A DNA stretch of 50,410 bases. It comes from Methylococcales bacterium. Lineage in GTDB: Bacteria > Pseudomonadota > Gammaproteobacteria > Methylococcales > Methylomonadaceae. Each line of letters opens with the position of its first letter. Within the stretch, counting starts at the first letter, position 1. Under the pieces are notes generated by a model. The model was not told where the DNA came from and searched no databases. It saw nothing but the letters and a program-made list of their open reading frames with translations. This document shows, piece by piece, positions 16,333-26,205 of this stretch. The position numbers and the translations under genes were made by a program. The stretch lies in the NCBI GenBank assembly GCA_028712795.1, contig JAQTPT010000026.1, positions 1-50,410 of the forward strand, written 5' to 3'.

Positions 16333-18219
16333 ATGGTAGCCACGAATAGTTCCATTCAAGACCCCCACGAAGATGTCCTGAAACAAATTCTTGCAGAGGT
16401 CGCCGAGCTGCGCCAAAAAGTTGAAATCAATGCCAATCAGCGTTTGCTCAAATACCAGCGTCACTATCAGTCAGGCGCTTTTTCTAAAAGCGCCTGTAAT
16501 CTTGCGCATTATCTGGCCATGCGGCAATTTGATTTGCGTCATTTACAGGATCGTCTGGCTCAGGCCGGTTTATCTTCGCTGGGTAGAGCTGAAGCATCGG
16601 TATTATCGACGTTGGATGCGTTGCTAGATGTATTGAAACGGGCAACAGACAAGCACTATCTGCCGGGTGAAAATGAAACCGGCGAATACGGCTTTAATCG
16701 GGGTCGGCAGTTGCTGGGGCAGCATACTATTGAATTATTCGGGCCCTTTCATGAACATGGCAGAGTGCATGTGATGGTGACCTTGCCTACCGAAGCCGCC
16801 TGGGATTACCCTCTGGTAAGTTCATTACTGGAAAAGGGCATGACCTGTGCCCGTATCAATTGCGCACACGATGATCCGGTTATCTGGCAGGGCATGATAA
16901 AAAATGTCCGTCGCGCAGAAACAGAAACAGAAATGCGCCGTTCCTGCCGGGTTTTTATGGATCTTGCCGGCCACAAGATTCGCACCGGTCCCATTGCTAG
17001 GGGGTCTCCGATCCACCACCTCCGTGTACAAAAAGACCGGACGGGCAAGGTCGTCGCTCCCGGTTATCTGATTTTAACAAGCAACTCTGAATGCCCGTCT
17101 GCTGATAGTGCTTTATTCAGAGCACCCATCCCCAAGGCACTTCATGAGAAACTTGCACCCGGCATGTACCTGGGGTTAATTGACTGCCAGAACAAGCAGC
17201 GTTACTTGCAGGTAGAAAAAGCACTTTCTGACTCGGATTGGCTGGTGAGTTGTCAAAAATCGGCCTATCTTGTTCCCGGATGCACCTTGACGCTGACAAC
17301 GGATCAACAGACAGATAAGCCCCAACCAGTTATTAAGTTTACGTTGGGGGAATTTACCGGCGAGCCATTGGCTATTCGGGTCTTTAAAAACCAGTTGCTG
17401 TTGTTGACATCCGGTAATATCGACGGCAAACCCGCTGAGTATGATGAGCAGGGCCTGATTCATCCTGCTCAAATTGGTTGTACGCTGTCATCGCTAATAG
17501 AAAAGCTTGCAATCGGTCAACCGGTCTGGATCGATGATGGAAAACTTGGGGCAATCGTCGAAGCAGTGACAGGGGAGGGCGCGTTGTTACGGATAACGGT
17601 GGCAAAAGCCAGCGGCGTCCGGATACAAAGTGACAAAGGGATTAATTTTCCGGAAGCCACATTTAACTTGCCGCCGCTCACGCAGAAAGATTTGACCGAT
17701 CTGGATTTTGTTTGTGAGCATGCTGATTTGGTCGGGTTTTCATTTGTGGAAACGCTGGCAGATATGGAGCAATTGATGTCGGAACTGGCAAAACGGAACG
17801 CGTCGGAACTGCCAATTATCGCTAAAATCGAAACCAATCGCGCCGTAAAAAATCTTCCCGATATTATATTGGGCACTATTGGCAGGCATAACCTTGGCAT
17901 CATGATTGCCCGAGGGGATTTGTCCGTAGAATTGGGGAGCGCCAGACTCGCTGAAATTCAGGAAGAACTCCTGTGGTTATGTGAAGCGGCTCATGTCCCG
18001 GTCATCTGGGCAACCCAGGTTCTTGAATCCATCGCCCAAAAAGGAATCCGGTCACGGCCTGAATTTACCGATGCGGCCATGGCGGTCAGGGCCGAATGTG
18101 TCATGTTGAATAAAGGCCCCTATATACTCGATGCCGTAGAAGCGCTGGTGAGCGTTATGGTGCGCATGCACGAACATCAAAGGAAAAAGTTCTCCCGCTT
18201 AAGAGCCCTACACTGGTAA
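16333..18219 (+). CDS. Pyruvate kinase-like protein with N-terminal extension
   Basis: The catalytic signatures of pyruvate kinase are all visible: 'MTCARINCAHDD' (NxxRxNxSHG-like), 'MDLAGHKIRTGP', 'PIIAKIETNRAVKNL' (catalytic Lys), 'IMIARGDLSVELG' (Mg-binding GD) and 'VIWATQVLESIAQKGIRSRPEFTDAA'. It differs from ordinary enzymes in three ways. About 130 N-terminal helical residues precede the barrel. The B-domain insertion is much longer (about residues 225-440). The protein stops right after the barrel, lacking the C-terminal allosteric domain. This is a divergent group, so pyruvate-kinase activity is likely but the exact substrate is uncertain. No strong ribosome binding site precedes the chosen ATG. 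Confidence 0.8.
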   Translation: MVATNSSIQDPHEDVLKQILAEVAELRQKVEINANQRLLKYQRHYQSGAFSKSACNLAHYLAMRQFDLRHLQDRLAQAGLSSLGRAEASVLSTLDALLDVLKRATDKHYLPGENETGEYGFNRGRQLLGQHTIELFGPFHEHGRVHVMVTLPTEAAWDYPLVSSLLEKGMTCARINCAHDDPVIWQGMIKNVRRAETETEMRRSCRVFMDLAGHKIRTGPIARGSPIHHLRVQKDRTGKVVAPGYLILTSNSECPSADSALFRAPIPKALHEKLAPGMYLGLIDCQNKQRYLQVEKALSDSDWLVSCQKSAYLVPGCTLTLTTDQQTDKPQPVIKFTLGEFTGEPLAIRVFKNQLLLLTSGNIDGKPAEYDEQGLIHPAQIGCTLSSLIEKLAIGQPVWIDDGKLGAIVEAVTGEGALLRITVAKASGVRIQSDKGINFPEATFNLPPLTQKDLTDLDFVCEHADLVGFSFVETLADMEQLMSELAKRNASELPIIAKIETNRAVKNLPDIILGTIGRHNLGIMIARGDLSVELGSARLAEIQEELLWLCEAAHVPVIWATQVLESIAQKGIRSRPEFTDAAMAVRAECVMLNKGPYILDAVEALVSVMVRMHEHQRKKFSRLRALHW

Positions 18220-18317
18220 CCCGCTAAAACCCTCTTTCAGGACTAGACAATACCCACGCAACAATTTGTTACTAGCAAACCCAAATCAACACAGCGAAGC
18301 AGCGATTGATTCATCAT

Positions 18318-18444
18318 AAACAACGCAAGCACGACACTGAACTGCATTTTAATGTTGACACTCAGTTCGATGTGCAGGTTAAACGTATTCATGAATACAA
18401 GCGTCAACTGTTGAATATATAGCATGTTATTCATCTCTGACTGT
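18318..18444 (+). pseudogene. Glycogen/alpha-glucan phosphorylase fragment
   Basis: The reading frame through 18366 gives 'FDVQVKRIHEYKRQLLNI', then a TAG, then 'HVIHL'. This is the very conserved phosphorylase segment near the active site ('LFDVQxKRIHEYKRQLLN'). A weakly similar stretch precedes it. Everything else of the roughly 800-residue enzyme is missing. It lies 100 bp after the pyruvate-kinase-like gene and points to deletion of a glycogen-metabolism gene here. Confidence 0.75.
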
Positions 18445-18499
18445 ATTAAAAAAGTGACATCGAGAGTAGGGAATGAGCATAAATTAATTTAGGCTCATT

Positions 18500-18874
18500 C
18501 CTGGTAAAAGTGGACAGCAAGCACGCTGAAGTCGTTACCGCCGCCACTATTAGCCTGCTACAGCCCAATTTGGCTAAGACCCTGACGATTCCGCAGATAA
18601 CGGCAAAGAGTTCGCAGGCCACGAAACCATAAAGGAACAACTGAACGCTGACGTATATTTCGCTCATCCCTATCATTCCTGGGAACGCGGCTTAAACGAT
18701 GATACCAATGGTTTGATTAGACAATACTTAACCAAAGGCAGCAGTTTTGAGAATATAACCGGTGACGAGGTTGAGGCAGTGATCCATAAGCTCAATCATT
18801 GTCCCCGGAAAACACTCAACTTTAAAACACCTTATGCAGTATTTTTTGCTGAGTTATTGCAAGAAGCCGCATGA
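18500..18874 (+). pseudogene. IS30-family transposase 3' relic
   Basis: 'LVKVDSKHAEVVTAATISLL' is followed, after a frameshift near 18580, by 'DNGKEFAGHETIKEQLNADVY' and 'YHSWERGLNDDTNGLIRQYL'. This is the IS30 DDE core with catalytic Asp and Glu regions, ending at TGA 18874. The N-terminal half is absent. It is unrelated in position to the other IS30 relic at 23.8-24.2 kb, which is the complementary N-terminal part on the opposite strand. Confidence 0.8.
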
Positions 18875-18963
18875 GCACCAGGATTGCACTTCGGAGTTGA
18901 ATCCACGTTATGTTACATGGAGTTAGAGATCGTGTTTAAGCCATTATTTAATTTAGTCAGCAA

Positions 18964-19683
18964 CTATTTTAAATTTCCAGCATGCAATCCGCATTCCTTT
19001 TTAGCGCCCGATTCCCACCACCAGCGCCCAGCCCGTTCATGCTGATTGGGCAGGACAGCGCGTGTGCAGGGTTCACAACCTATGCTGATAAAGCCTTTTT
19101 CATGTAATTCATTATAAGGAACCTGATAGGCTTCGATATAATCCCAAACCTGCGCAGAATTCCAATTTAACAGGGGGTTAAATTTTATTAATGGGTGCTG
19201 TGTGGTGGAAAATGCAGTGTCTATTTGCACTTCAGGGATATCTTGTCGGGTATCCAGACTTTGATCTTTCCTCTGACCGGTAATCCAGGCATCAACATTC
19301 GCCAGTTTGCGTTTTAAGGGCTCGACCTTACGGATGCCGCAACATTCATGATGGCCATCCTCGTAAAAACTGAACAGACCCTTATTTTTCACAAAGTTAT
19401 CCAGTACATTCCGGTCTGGCGTTAGCAGTTCAATTTCTACCTGATAATGTTTTCTGACTTTTTCTATAAAGCGGTAAGTTTCAGGATGCAATCGTCCAGT
19501 ATCCAGAGAGAAGATTTGAATGTCTTTTTTGATTTTGACAGCCATGTCGATTAGTACAACATCTTCCGCGCCACTGAAAGAAATAGCTATATTATCAAAA
19601 AGTTCCAGCGCTTTTTTTAGAATTGTCCGTGGGTTCTTTTGGGTTAGATCGGTTTGCAATTGTTGAATGTCGAAGGGTTTCAT
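18964..19683 (-). CDS. cysH: Assimilatory phosphoadenylyl/adenylyl-sulfate reductase
   Basis: It reduces APS (or PAPS) to sulfite in assimilatory sulfate reduction. The PP-loop-type site is '[15 protein letters not shown]' (about residues 32-46), followed by '[13 protein letters not shown]'. Two Cys pairs, '[11 protein letters not shown]' and '[11 protein letters not shown]', are the [4Fe-4S] ligands that mark the APS-reducing type rather than the cluster-free E. coli PAPS reductase. The C-terminal '[10 protein letters not shown]' carries the catalytic Cys. AAGGAG precedes the ATG. At 239 residues it is full length. The neighbour gshA on the same strand is also in sulfur/thiol metabolism, 93 bp upstream. 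Confidence 0.93.
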   Translation of the reverse strand: MKPFDIQQLQTDLTQKNPRTILKKALELFDNIAISFSGAEDVVLIDMAVKIKKDIQIFSLDTGRLHPETYRFIEKVRKHYQVEIELLTPDRNVLDNFVKNKGLFSFYEDGHHECCGIRKVEPLKRKLANVDAWITGQRKDQSLDTRQDIPEVQIDTAFSTTQHPLIKFNPLLNWNSAQVWDYIEAYQVPYNELHEKGFISIGCEPCTRAVLPNQHERAGRWWWESGAKKECGLHAGNLK

Positions 19684-19776
19684 GATGATTTAGGCTCCTT
19701 AATCTATGGCACCAGAGACAGTGAAAGCATGGGGTATCAAGACTTTGGACGGTCACGCAACTGGGTTGGCAATGGT

Positions 19777-21363
19777 TTATTTTTGTGAAAAATACTGCTT
19801 CAAGAAATCATCGAAAGGGATTTGTACTTTGCCTTCAATTTCTTTTTGTTTGGCAAGGGATAACTTAGCCATCTCGGTAAACCTCTGTTCATGGGCCGCA
19901 TCCAATTTATTGAGCCTGAAGTACCGCGCATGTTCGGCTGACTTATTTAACGCGAAACGGCTAAAGGGCAGTCCGGTTTGAGTCATGCCTGATAGTATCC
20001 TTGCTGAAGCAGTTAAATCCGGGTTGTTGATTACTCGTTGTTGCTCGGTTAACGCGGCACTGTACGGCTTGACGGTTTCTTCATTATCCAGAATGGCACA
20101 GATGGGGCGCATGGATTCAAGAATTTCCGTTGCCCAGTCCTGCAACAGAATCGTTTGATCGCCCTTAAAGAGTTCCAGTCCGGGTTTTCTGCCAAAATTG
20201 GCGACCGCTAATTGATTGGCGTTATTAACCTGGTGCTCCTGGTCTGAAATAGGGGGGCTATCTTTTAACAAGCAGGTTAATAAAAGCGCTTCTATAAAAC
20301 GGGCCTTGGCTTCATCTATACCAATGGGGTTGAATAGATCAAGATCAAGCGAGCGCATTTCTATATAGCGAACTCCCCTTTTTTTAAGGGCTAGCGTAGG
20401 TTTTTCGCCGGAGTTGATAATTTGCTTAGGCCTAATTGTGCTATAAAACTCATTTTCAATTTGCAGGATATTACTGTTAAGCTGACGGTATCCGCCATTA
20501 ACTTTAACGCCAATTTTTTCATAGTCAGGGTAGGGCGTTTCGATCGCTTTACTCAGACTGTCAACATAGCCGGACAAGGAATTATAATCAATTTTTAGAT
20601 TAGCCTGGTTCTTGCTTTTATAACCTATATCACTCATGCGTAATGAGGTCGCGTAGGGATGATATAACGTATCCTGATCGAATTCTTCAAATTGCGCCGT
20701 CAATGCTGGACGGCTTTTGAAAAAACTGTTGCAGATCGCGGGTGATGCGCCAAATAAATACAGGATCAACCAACCCAGTCGCTGAAAGTTTCTAATTAAG
20801 CCGAAGTAGGCATCAGCCGTAAATTGCTCCAGACTGAGTTGACTGTTCTCTTGTTGATGTAAAGCGGGCCACAGGGTTTCGGGTACCGAATAATTAAAAT
20901 GGACACCGGCAATGGCCTGCATGGTTCGTCCATAGCGATGCCATAAGCCGTGCCGGTAAACATGCTTCATCCGGCCAATGTTAGACGATCCGTATTCGGC
21001 AATGGGAATGCTTTCATCACCTTTAATGCCGCAGGGCATGCTGGCCCCCAGTAATATTTCATTATCCAGATGATCGTAAACAAACTGGTGAATGTTATAC
21101 AGATAATCCAGCGTATCTTTTACGTCAGCAAACGGTGGGGTGATCAATTCAATCAGAGCCTCGGAATAATCCGTGGTGATAGCCGGATGTGTCAGTGCCG
21201 AACCCAATGCAGCGGGATGGGGCGTTTGGGCGATATAACCGTCTATGCCTATACGCAGACTTTCTTTTTCAATCCCTTTAAGCCCCTCGCAGAGCAGATG
21301 TTGATGGCCGTTTGCCTGGAGTTGATCGAGGCGCTTAGAAATCTTATTAGTAAAATAGGTCAT
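19777..21363 (-). CDS. gshA: Glutamate-cysteine ligase, proteobacterial type
   Basis: It catalyses ATP-dependent joining of glutamate and cysteine, the first step of glutathione synthesis. Conserved blocks are 'CEGLKGIEKESLRIGIDG' (about residues 25-42), 'ITTDYSEALIELITPP', 'GRMKHVYRHGLWHRYGRTMQ', 'IAGVHFNYSVPETLW' and 'GVRYIEMRSLDLDLFNPIGI'. The length of 528 residues is close to the 518 of the E. coli enzyme. It is divergent from recQ, with about 95 bp between starts. It could supply the glutathione used by the transferase encoded at 45.6 kb. The ribosome binding site is weak. Confidence 0.95.
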   Translation of the reverse strand: MTYFTNKISKRLDQLQANGHQHLLCEGLKGIEKESLRIGIDGYIAQTPHPAALGSALTHPAITTDYSEALIELITPPFADVKDTLDYLYNIHQFVYDHLDNEILLGASMPCGIKGDESIPIAEYGSSNIGRMKHVYRHGLWHRYGRTMQAIAGVHFNYSVPETLWPALHQQENSQLSLEQFTADAYFGLIRNFQRLGWLILYLFGASPAICNSFFKSRPALTAQFEEFDQDTLYHPYATSLRMSDIGYKSKNQANLKIDYNSLSGYVDSLSKAIETPYPDYEKIGVKVNGGYRQLNSNILQIENEFYSTIRPKQIINSGEKPTLALKKRGVRYIEMRSLDLDLFNPIGIDEAKARFIEALLLTCLLKDSPPISDQEHQVNNANQLAVANFGRKPGLELFKGDQTILLQDWATEILESMRPICAILDNEETVKPYSAALTEQQRVINNPDLTASARILSGMTQTGLPFSRFALNKSAEHARYFRLNKLDAAHEQRFTEMAKLSLAKQKEIEGKVQIPFDDFLKQYFSQK

Positions 21364-21457
21364 AGAGTGGGCGTGTGTTCCCTGCAGTCCTGTATAATTG
21401 GCTTATTATAAAGGGTTTAAGTGATTGAAGAAATATTATCGTAATGCGGGAGAAGCG

Positions 21458-23587
21458 GTGAATAAGAAGCCCATTGAAATACTCAAGGCTGTTTTTGGCT
21501 ATGATAGTTTTAGAGGCCGGCAACAGGAAGTCATTGAGCAACTAATGGTTGGGGGTGATGCCTTGGTATTAATGCCGACGGGCGGCGGAAAATCGCTGTG
21601 CTACCAGATTCCGGCATTAATAAGACCAGGGGTCGGTATTGTTATTTCTCCGTTGATTGCATTGATGCAGGATCAGGTGAGCGCCTTGCTTCAATTAGGC
21701 GTAAAAGCGGCTTTTCTTAATTCCACGTTATCACAGGAAGATGTGCGAGGCATAGAACGGCAGTTGCTTGATAACGAACTGGATTTGCTGTACATCGCGC
21801 CGGAAAGGCTGACTTCAGGCCGTACCTTAGCGCTGTTTCAACGCATCCGGATTGCCCTGTTTGCCATTGATGAGGCGCATTGCGTGTCCCAATGGGGCCA
21901 TGATTTCCGGGTGGATTATTTGCTGCTTTCCATGCTGCATGAGCAATTTCCGGCTATTCCCCGTATTGCCCTGACAGCAACCGCGGACGAAAAAACCCGG
22001 CAAGAAATCATCCTACGCCTGCAACTGGAACAAGCCCCGCTGTTTCTTAGTGGTTTTGATCGCCCCAATATCCGTTACCGGATTGTTCAGAAACAAAACG
22101 CCCGGCAGCAATTAATGGATTTTATTGAGGCTGAACATACCGGTGATTCGGGTATCGTATACTGTTTATCGCGTAATAAAGTCGATGAAACCGCCGAATG
22201 GCTTAGAACCAAAGGTGTCAATGCCCTGGCTTATCACGCCGGAATGGCTAACGATTTGCGCTATAAACACCAACACCGCTTTTTAATGGAAGACGGTCTG
22301 GTGATTGTTGCCACCATTGCTTTTGGCATGGGCATTGATAAACCCAATGTACGTTTTGTTGCCCATCTGGATTTGCCTAAAAGCGTTGAAGCCTATTATC
22401 AGGAAACCGGCAGGGCAGGGCGTGATGGTTTGCCCGCTAATGCGTGGATGGCTTATGGCTTGCAGGATGTCATCACGCTAAGGCGAATGCTGGCAGGCTC
22501 TAACGCCGATGAAGCTCATAAACGGCTGGAATTGCATAAACTTGACGCGATGCTGGCGCTATGTGAGCAAGTGCATTGCCGGCGGCAGTCTTTGCTAAAT
22601 TATTTCGGCGACCATCTTGAGCAACCTTGCAATAATTGCGACACCTGTTTGGAAACGGTAGAAACATGGGATGGCACTTTGGTTGCTCAACAGGCATTAT
22701 CGACTATTTACCGCACGGGACAACGCTATGGCGTGGGCTATTTGATAGATGTCTTACGCGGCAAGCTGACCGAGCGGATTGTCAGTTCTGCCCACGATAA
22801 ACAATCTACTTTTGGCATAGGCAAAAAACTGGATGAACAACAATGGTCTTCCGTGTTTAGACAATTGGTCGCGCGAGGCCTGGTTTCTGTCAATTTCGAT
22901 CATTTTGGCGTGTTGCAGCTCACCGACGCGTGCCGCCCGATTCTGCGCGGCGAACAACAGTTGATGCTACGAAAGGATACAAAGCCGGAAAAAAGCAAGC
23001 CCGGTAAAAAAAGCGCAAGCAGATCGGTTGGCAAGGGCGAGGGCAGCGCAGCGTTATGGGAGGCTTTACGCGCCAAGCGTCGTGAGATTGCCGATGCCCA
23101 GGATGTCCCGACCTACGTTATTTTTCACGACGCAACCTTGATGACCATGCTTGAAGACAGACCCGCTAACCTTAAGCAAATGGCATTGATTTCGGGCGTC
23201 GGTGTACGCAAACTGGAACTCTACGGTGATCAATTTTTAGCGGTTATCAGCGAATACGCCGAAGATCAAAAAATACCGGATACGGTGATTGATTCTGCGG
23301 AGCTGTTTAAATTGGGTTTTAGCGTGCAGCAGATCGCCCAAAAACGGGGCTACAAAGAAGAGACAATTTATAACCATCTCTCGCAAGCTTTGGAGCAGGG
23401 CATGCTGGTATTGAAAGATGTCGTCGAATTACCGGAGCAGGAAATCAAGCGGATAGAAGAAATTATCCTGAGTTTGCCGATCGAACACCAGAACGCGCTT
23501 AAGCCTGTTTATGATCTGTTTGACGGGCAATACAGCTACGGTATTTTGCGTTGCGTAAGGGCGGCCTTGCAGTGTAAGACTATGTAA
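21458..23587 (+). CDS. recQ: ATP-dependent DNA helicase RecQ
   Basis: This is a 3'-5' superfamily 2 helicase for recombination and replication-fork repair. Walker A is '[17 protein letters not shown]', the DEAH box '[16 protein letters not shown]', and motif VI '[12 protein letters not shown]'. The RQC zinc site has '[11 protein letters not shown]' and 'CNNCDTC', a winged helix follows, then an HRDC domain ('[16 protein letters not shown]', about residue 530 onward). An extra C-terminal helix-turn-helix ('[20 protein letters not shown]') extends it beyond the usual 610 residues; this HTH_40-type extension is known in some RecQs. The GTG at 21458 with a GGGAG site is preferred over TTG 21425. 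Confidence 0.93.
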   Translation: MNKKPIEILKAVFGYDSFRGRQQEVIEQLMVGGDALVLMPTGGGKSLCYQIPALIRPGVGIVISPLIALMQDQVSALLQLGVKAAFLNSTLSQEDVRGIERQLLDNELDLLYIAPERLTSGRTLALFQRIRIALFAIDEAHCVSQWGHDFRVDYLLLSMLHEQFPAIPRIALTATADEKTRQEIILRLQLEQAPLFLSGFDRPNIRYRIVQKQNARQQLMDFIEAEHTGDSGIVYCLSRNKVDETAEWLRTKGVNALAYHAGMANDLRYKHQHRFLMEDGLVIVATIAFGMGIDKPNVRFVAHLDLPKSVEAYYQETGRAGRDGLPANAWMAYGLQDVITLRRMLAGSNADEAHKRLELHKLDAMLALCEQVHCRRQSLLNYFGDHLEQPCNNCDTCLETVETWDGTLVAQQALSTIYRTGQRYGVGYLIDVLRGKLTERIVSSAHDKQSTFGIGKKLDEQQWSSVFRQLVARGLVSVNFDHFGVLQLTDACRPILRGEQQLMLRKDTKPEKSKPGKKSASRSVGKGEGSAALWEALRAKRREIADAQDVPTYVIFHDATLMTMLEDRPANLKQMALISGVGVRKLELYGDQFLAVISEYAEDQKIPDTVIDSAELFKLGFSVQQIAQKRGYKEETIYNHLSQALEQGMLVLKDVVELPEQEIKRIEEIILSLPIEHQNALKPVYDLFDGQYSYGILRCVRAALQCKTM

Positions 23588-23634
23588 GAGAAGGCTGCCA
23601 ACTTAAGACGGAACAAGAAATTTTAGCCAACAGC

Positions 23635-23800
23635 TTAGTCGTTTTTACAACCTTCACGTTCCCATTTATCCTTTTCTGATGCGGCTGGAACAGTTTGCCA
23701 TTGCATTTTGGATGGATCATTCATACCGCCACAGGCTAACGCTTTAATGTGGATAATAATAGGTAACCCGGACAGAAGCCAACCTGAAGACGGTTAGCCG
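23635..23800 (-). pseudogene. HNH-endonuclease-type C-terminal relic
   Basis: On the minus strand 'QVGFCPGY' is followed, after a one-base frame change, by 'IIHIKALACGGMNDPSKMQW' and an ending 'SEKDKWEREGCKND'. The pattern CPGYxxDHxxxLxxGGxxxPxNMQW is typical of small exported HNH proteins; here the catalytic D before H is Ile. The 5' part is replaced by an IS30 relic at about 23.8 kb. It is a fragment only. Confidence 0.5.
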
Positions 23801-24185
23801 GACAGGACGATAATTTGTGAAATTGACTGATCCTTTGATCCGTATTGCTTTTTACGTTTCTTGTTGCTTTGCCGGAGATGCTTATACAACGCGCCACCAT
23901 GATGCTTGTCTGCCCATATATGCTGGTAGATGCGTTCATGACTTATCAGGATGCCTGGTTCAACTTTTAACCACCCTGCTATTTGCCCGGGACTCCAGTC
24001 CATTATGATTTTAGCCTCAATAAAAAGAATCAAGGTTGGCGACATTTTCAGGGCTTTTGCGGCTTTTTTTCTGCGCTTATCTGTTTTTATACGTGCCTGA
24101 TTTGGACGCTAGCCTTTCTGGCTTTCTTTAATATATCAATCTGGTACCTTTATGCTTGGCTTAGCTGTTTATAGGTTCTCATACG
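23794..24185 (-). pseudogene. IS30-family transposase N-terminal relic
   Basis: Reading down from about 24185, 'MRTYKQLSQ' is followed by a stop, 'RYQIDILKKA' and further stops and shifts. Then comes an open stretch 'IIMDWSPGQIAGWLKVEPG' and 'ISHERIYQHIWADKHHGGAL' up to 23794. These are the helix-turn-helix and linker regions of IS30 transposases. There are several nonsense and frameshift lesions and the catalytic part is missing, so it is old. Confidence 0.75.
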
Positions 24186-24349
24186 CTCCCTCGTCTTTGG
24201 TCGGATTGAAAAAAGCCTGAAACTATATCTGCCAGCCTTCTTCAAGTCCGATAATTTCCGATTGCACTTATGAATTGAATGTAAGAAATTATTTATGATT
24301 GCTTAAGCTGTGCAACAATGATATTTCCAGCGGATGTTAAGCGTATTCA

Positions 24350-26203
24350 ATGACAATATCACTGACGCGTTCTACGCCAAAAGAAGTCACTAAATGCCAG
24401 TCGGTTTATCCGCACAAACTCAACAACTGTTTACATGACTATGTCATGCCAACAATGCCCCTAACATTTAAAGCCTACATTTCAGTTGTAGGTTACAATA
24501 TTTACAATTATTCTTTAGCTTTACTGAAAAATTTCAATACCTTGTATAACCATTACTTTCATTTTAGCGAGTCGCCGTTTTCCATAGCGCCCGATCCGCA
24601 CTTCATGTATATGAGTCCACGTCATCAGGAGGGCTTGGCTCATCTTCTTTACGGCATAAATTTTGGCGGTGGCTTTGTTGCTTTAACTGGCGAAGTGGGT
24701 ACCGGCAAAACAACGCTTTGCCACTGCCTTTTGCAACAACTGCCAAAAAATATAGATATCGCCCTGATTTTGAATTCAAAGCTTAATGCAAGCGAATTAT
24801 TGGCTACTATCTGTGATGAACTGGGGATTATCTATGACAAGAATCGACACTCGTTAAAAAACCTGATTGATCTTTTAAACCAGCATCTGCTCACCGCCCA
24901 TGCCAACGGCAGGCGTACGGTTTTGCTGATTGATGAAGCGCAGAATTTAAGCATGGAAGTGCTGGAACAAATTCGCCTGTTGACCAACCTGGAAACCAGC
25001 AAGACAAAACTATTGCAAATTATTCTGGTCGGTCAGCCTGAATTGAAGGAATTACTGAAACGGCAGGATTTACGGCAATTGAATCAGCGTATAACCGCCC
25101 GTTATCACTTGCTGCCGTTATCGCTGGATGAAACCCGCGCTTATATTCACCATCGCCTGAAAGTTTGTAACGGTTATCCGGAGCTTTTTAAAGAAAACGC
25201 AATACGCAAAATTTACAAACTGTCTTCAGGCGTACCCAGAGTCATTAACATCCTCTGTGATCGCGCTTTGCTCGGAGCTTACTCAAGCAGCACTTTTGTT
25301 ATTACGCCTAAAATTGTCAGCGGCGCTGCCAATGAAACGCTGGGGTTTTCGGATAAAAATTTTTCTTACCCGGCTGCATTATTCGCCCTGCTATTTTTGG
25401 CTTGCATTCCTACCGGGTTATATTTTTTAAAATATTGGCCCGAAACGAGCAATCAAGCCCTAGTCAAATTGGCAAAATCCTCTCCAGCCATCCAAAGAAA
25501 ACCTGAAACCATCAACCAGACCCGGCAGCCTGATCAAAAAACCCCGCTTCCAGTTGAAAAAATTGGCACCGTTCCTATTGCTAAAGCAAAAACTTTTCAT
25601 GACTGGATCAATAATCCCGGTTATTCATTCAATTCTGCATTAATCAGCGCCCTGAAGATCTGGGGCAAGCCCATCCCTGAGAATAATAAGGTTAACTGTC
25701 ATTATGTGGAAACCACCGGACTACGCTGTCTATTCGGCAAAGCCAGCTGGAAAGACCTTTTGATCACAAATCGCCCGGCTATTCTGGAGTTTTCATTGAC
25801 CGGCCCGGAAAAGCGCCATGCCTTGCTTACCGGCTTCGGGCAAAACCAATCCATGCTTCATTTTCAAGATAACATGATGTTCCCGTTAGCGGATGTGTTG
25901 GCGTATTGGAATGGCTATTATTTAATACTGGAACAACCACCCATCCCGGATGCCAAATTAATAATTCCCCTCCAGACATCGGATAATATATTATGGTTAC
26001 GTCATCTGCTAAATAATATTGACGGAAAAAATGAAGCAGTAGAGCAGCCACGCTTTTATGATGATAATTTAATCGCTCGCGTTATAAATTTTCAGCATCA
26101 GCATCAATTAACGGAGGACGGTAAGGTGGGATACAATACCATGATACTTCTTAAAAAAATCGCGGGCGGACTTGATTCTCCTCACCTGGAAATAACCGAT
26201 TAA
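24350..26203 (+). CDS. gspA: General secretion pathway protein A (ExeA/GspA-type AAA+ ATPase)
   Basis: GspA works with GspB to place the type II secretin in the cell wall. The ATPase has Walker A 'LTGEVGTGKTTLCHCLL' and Walker B 'TVLLIDEAQNLSMEVLEQIR', then sensor regions to 'GVPRVINILCDRALLGAY'. A transmembrane helix follows ('ALFALLFLACIPTGLYFL'), then a periplasmic C39-peptidase-like region and a C-terminal peptidoglycan-binding repeat ('VINFQHQHQLTEDGKVGYNT'). Family proteins begin near 'YNHYFHFSESPF', so the real start may be the TTG at 24542; the 64 upstream residues look non-homologous. gspB follows after 2 bp. No other gsp genes are in the window. Confidence 0.88.
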   Translation: MTISLTRSTPKEVTKCQSVYPHKLNNCLHDYVMPTMPLTFKAYISVVGYNIYNYSLALLKNFNTLYNHYFHFSESPFSIAPDPHFMYMSPRHQEGLAHLLYGINFGGGFVALTGEVGTGKTTLCHCLLQQLPKNIDIALILNSKLNASELLATICDELGIIYDKNRHSLKNLIDLLNQHLLTAHANGRRTVLLIDEAQNLSMEVLEQIRLLTNLETSKTKLLQIILVGQPELKELLKRQDLRQLNQRITARYHLLPLSLDETRAYIHHRLKVCNGYPELFKENAIRKIYKLSSGVPRVINILCDRALLGAYSSSTFVITPKIVSGAANETLGFSDKNFSYPAALFALLFLACIPTGLYFLKYWPETSNQALVKLAKSSPAIQRKPETINQTRQPDQKTPLPVEKIGTVPIAKAKTFHDWINNPGYSFNSALISALKIWGKPIPENNKVNCHYVETTGLRCLFGKASWKDLLITNRPAILEFSLTGPEKRHALLTGFGQNQSMLHFQDNMMFPLADVLAYWNGYYLILEQPPIPDAKLIIPLQTSDNILWLRHLLNNIDGKNEAVEQPRFYDDNLIARVINFQHQHQLTEDGKVGYNTMILLKKIAGGLDSPHLEITD

Positions 26204-26205
26204 AC

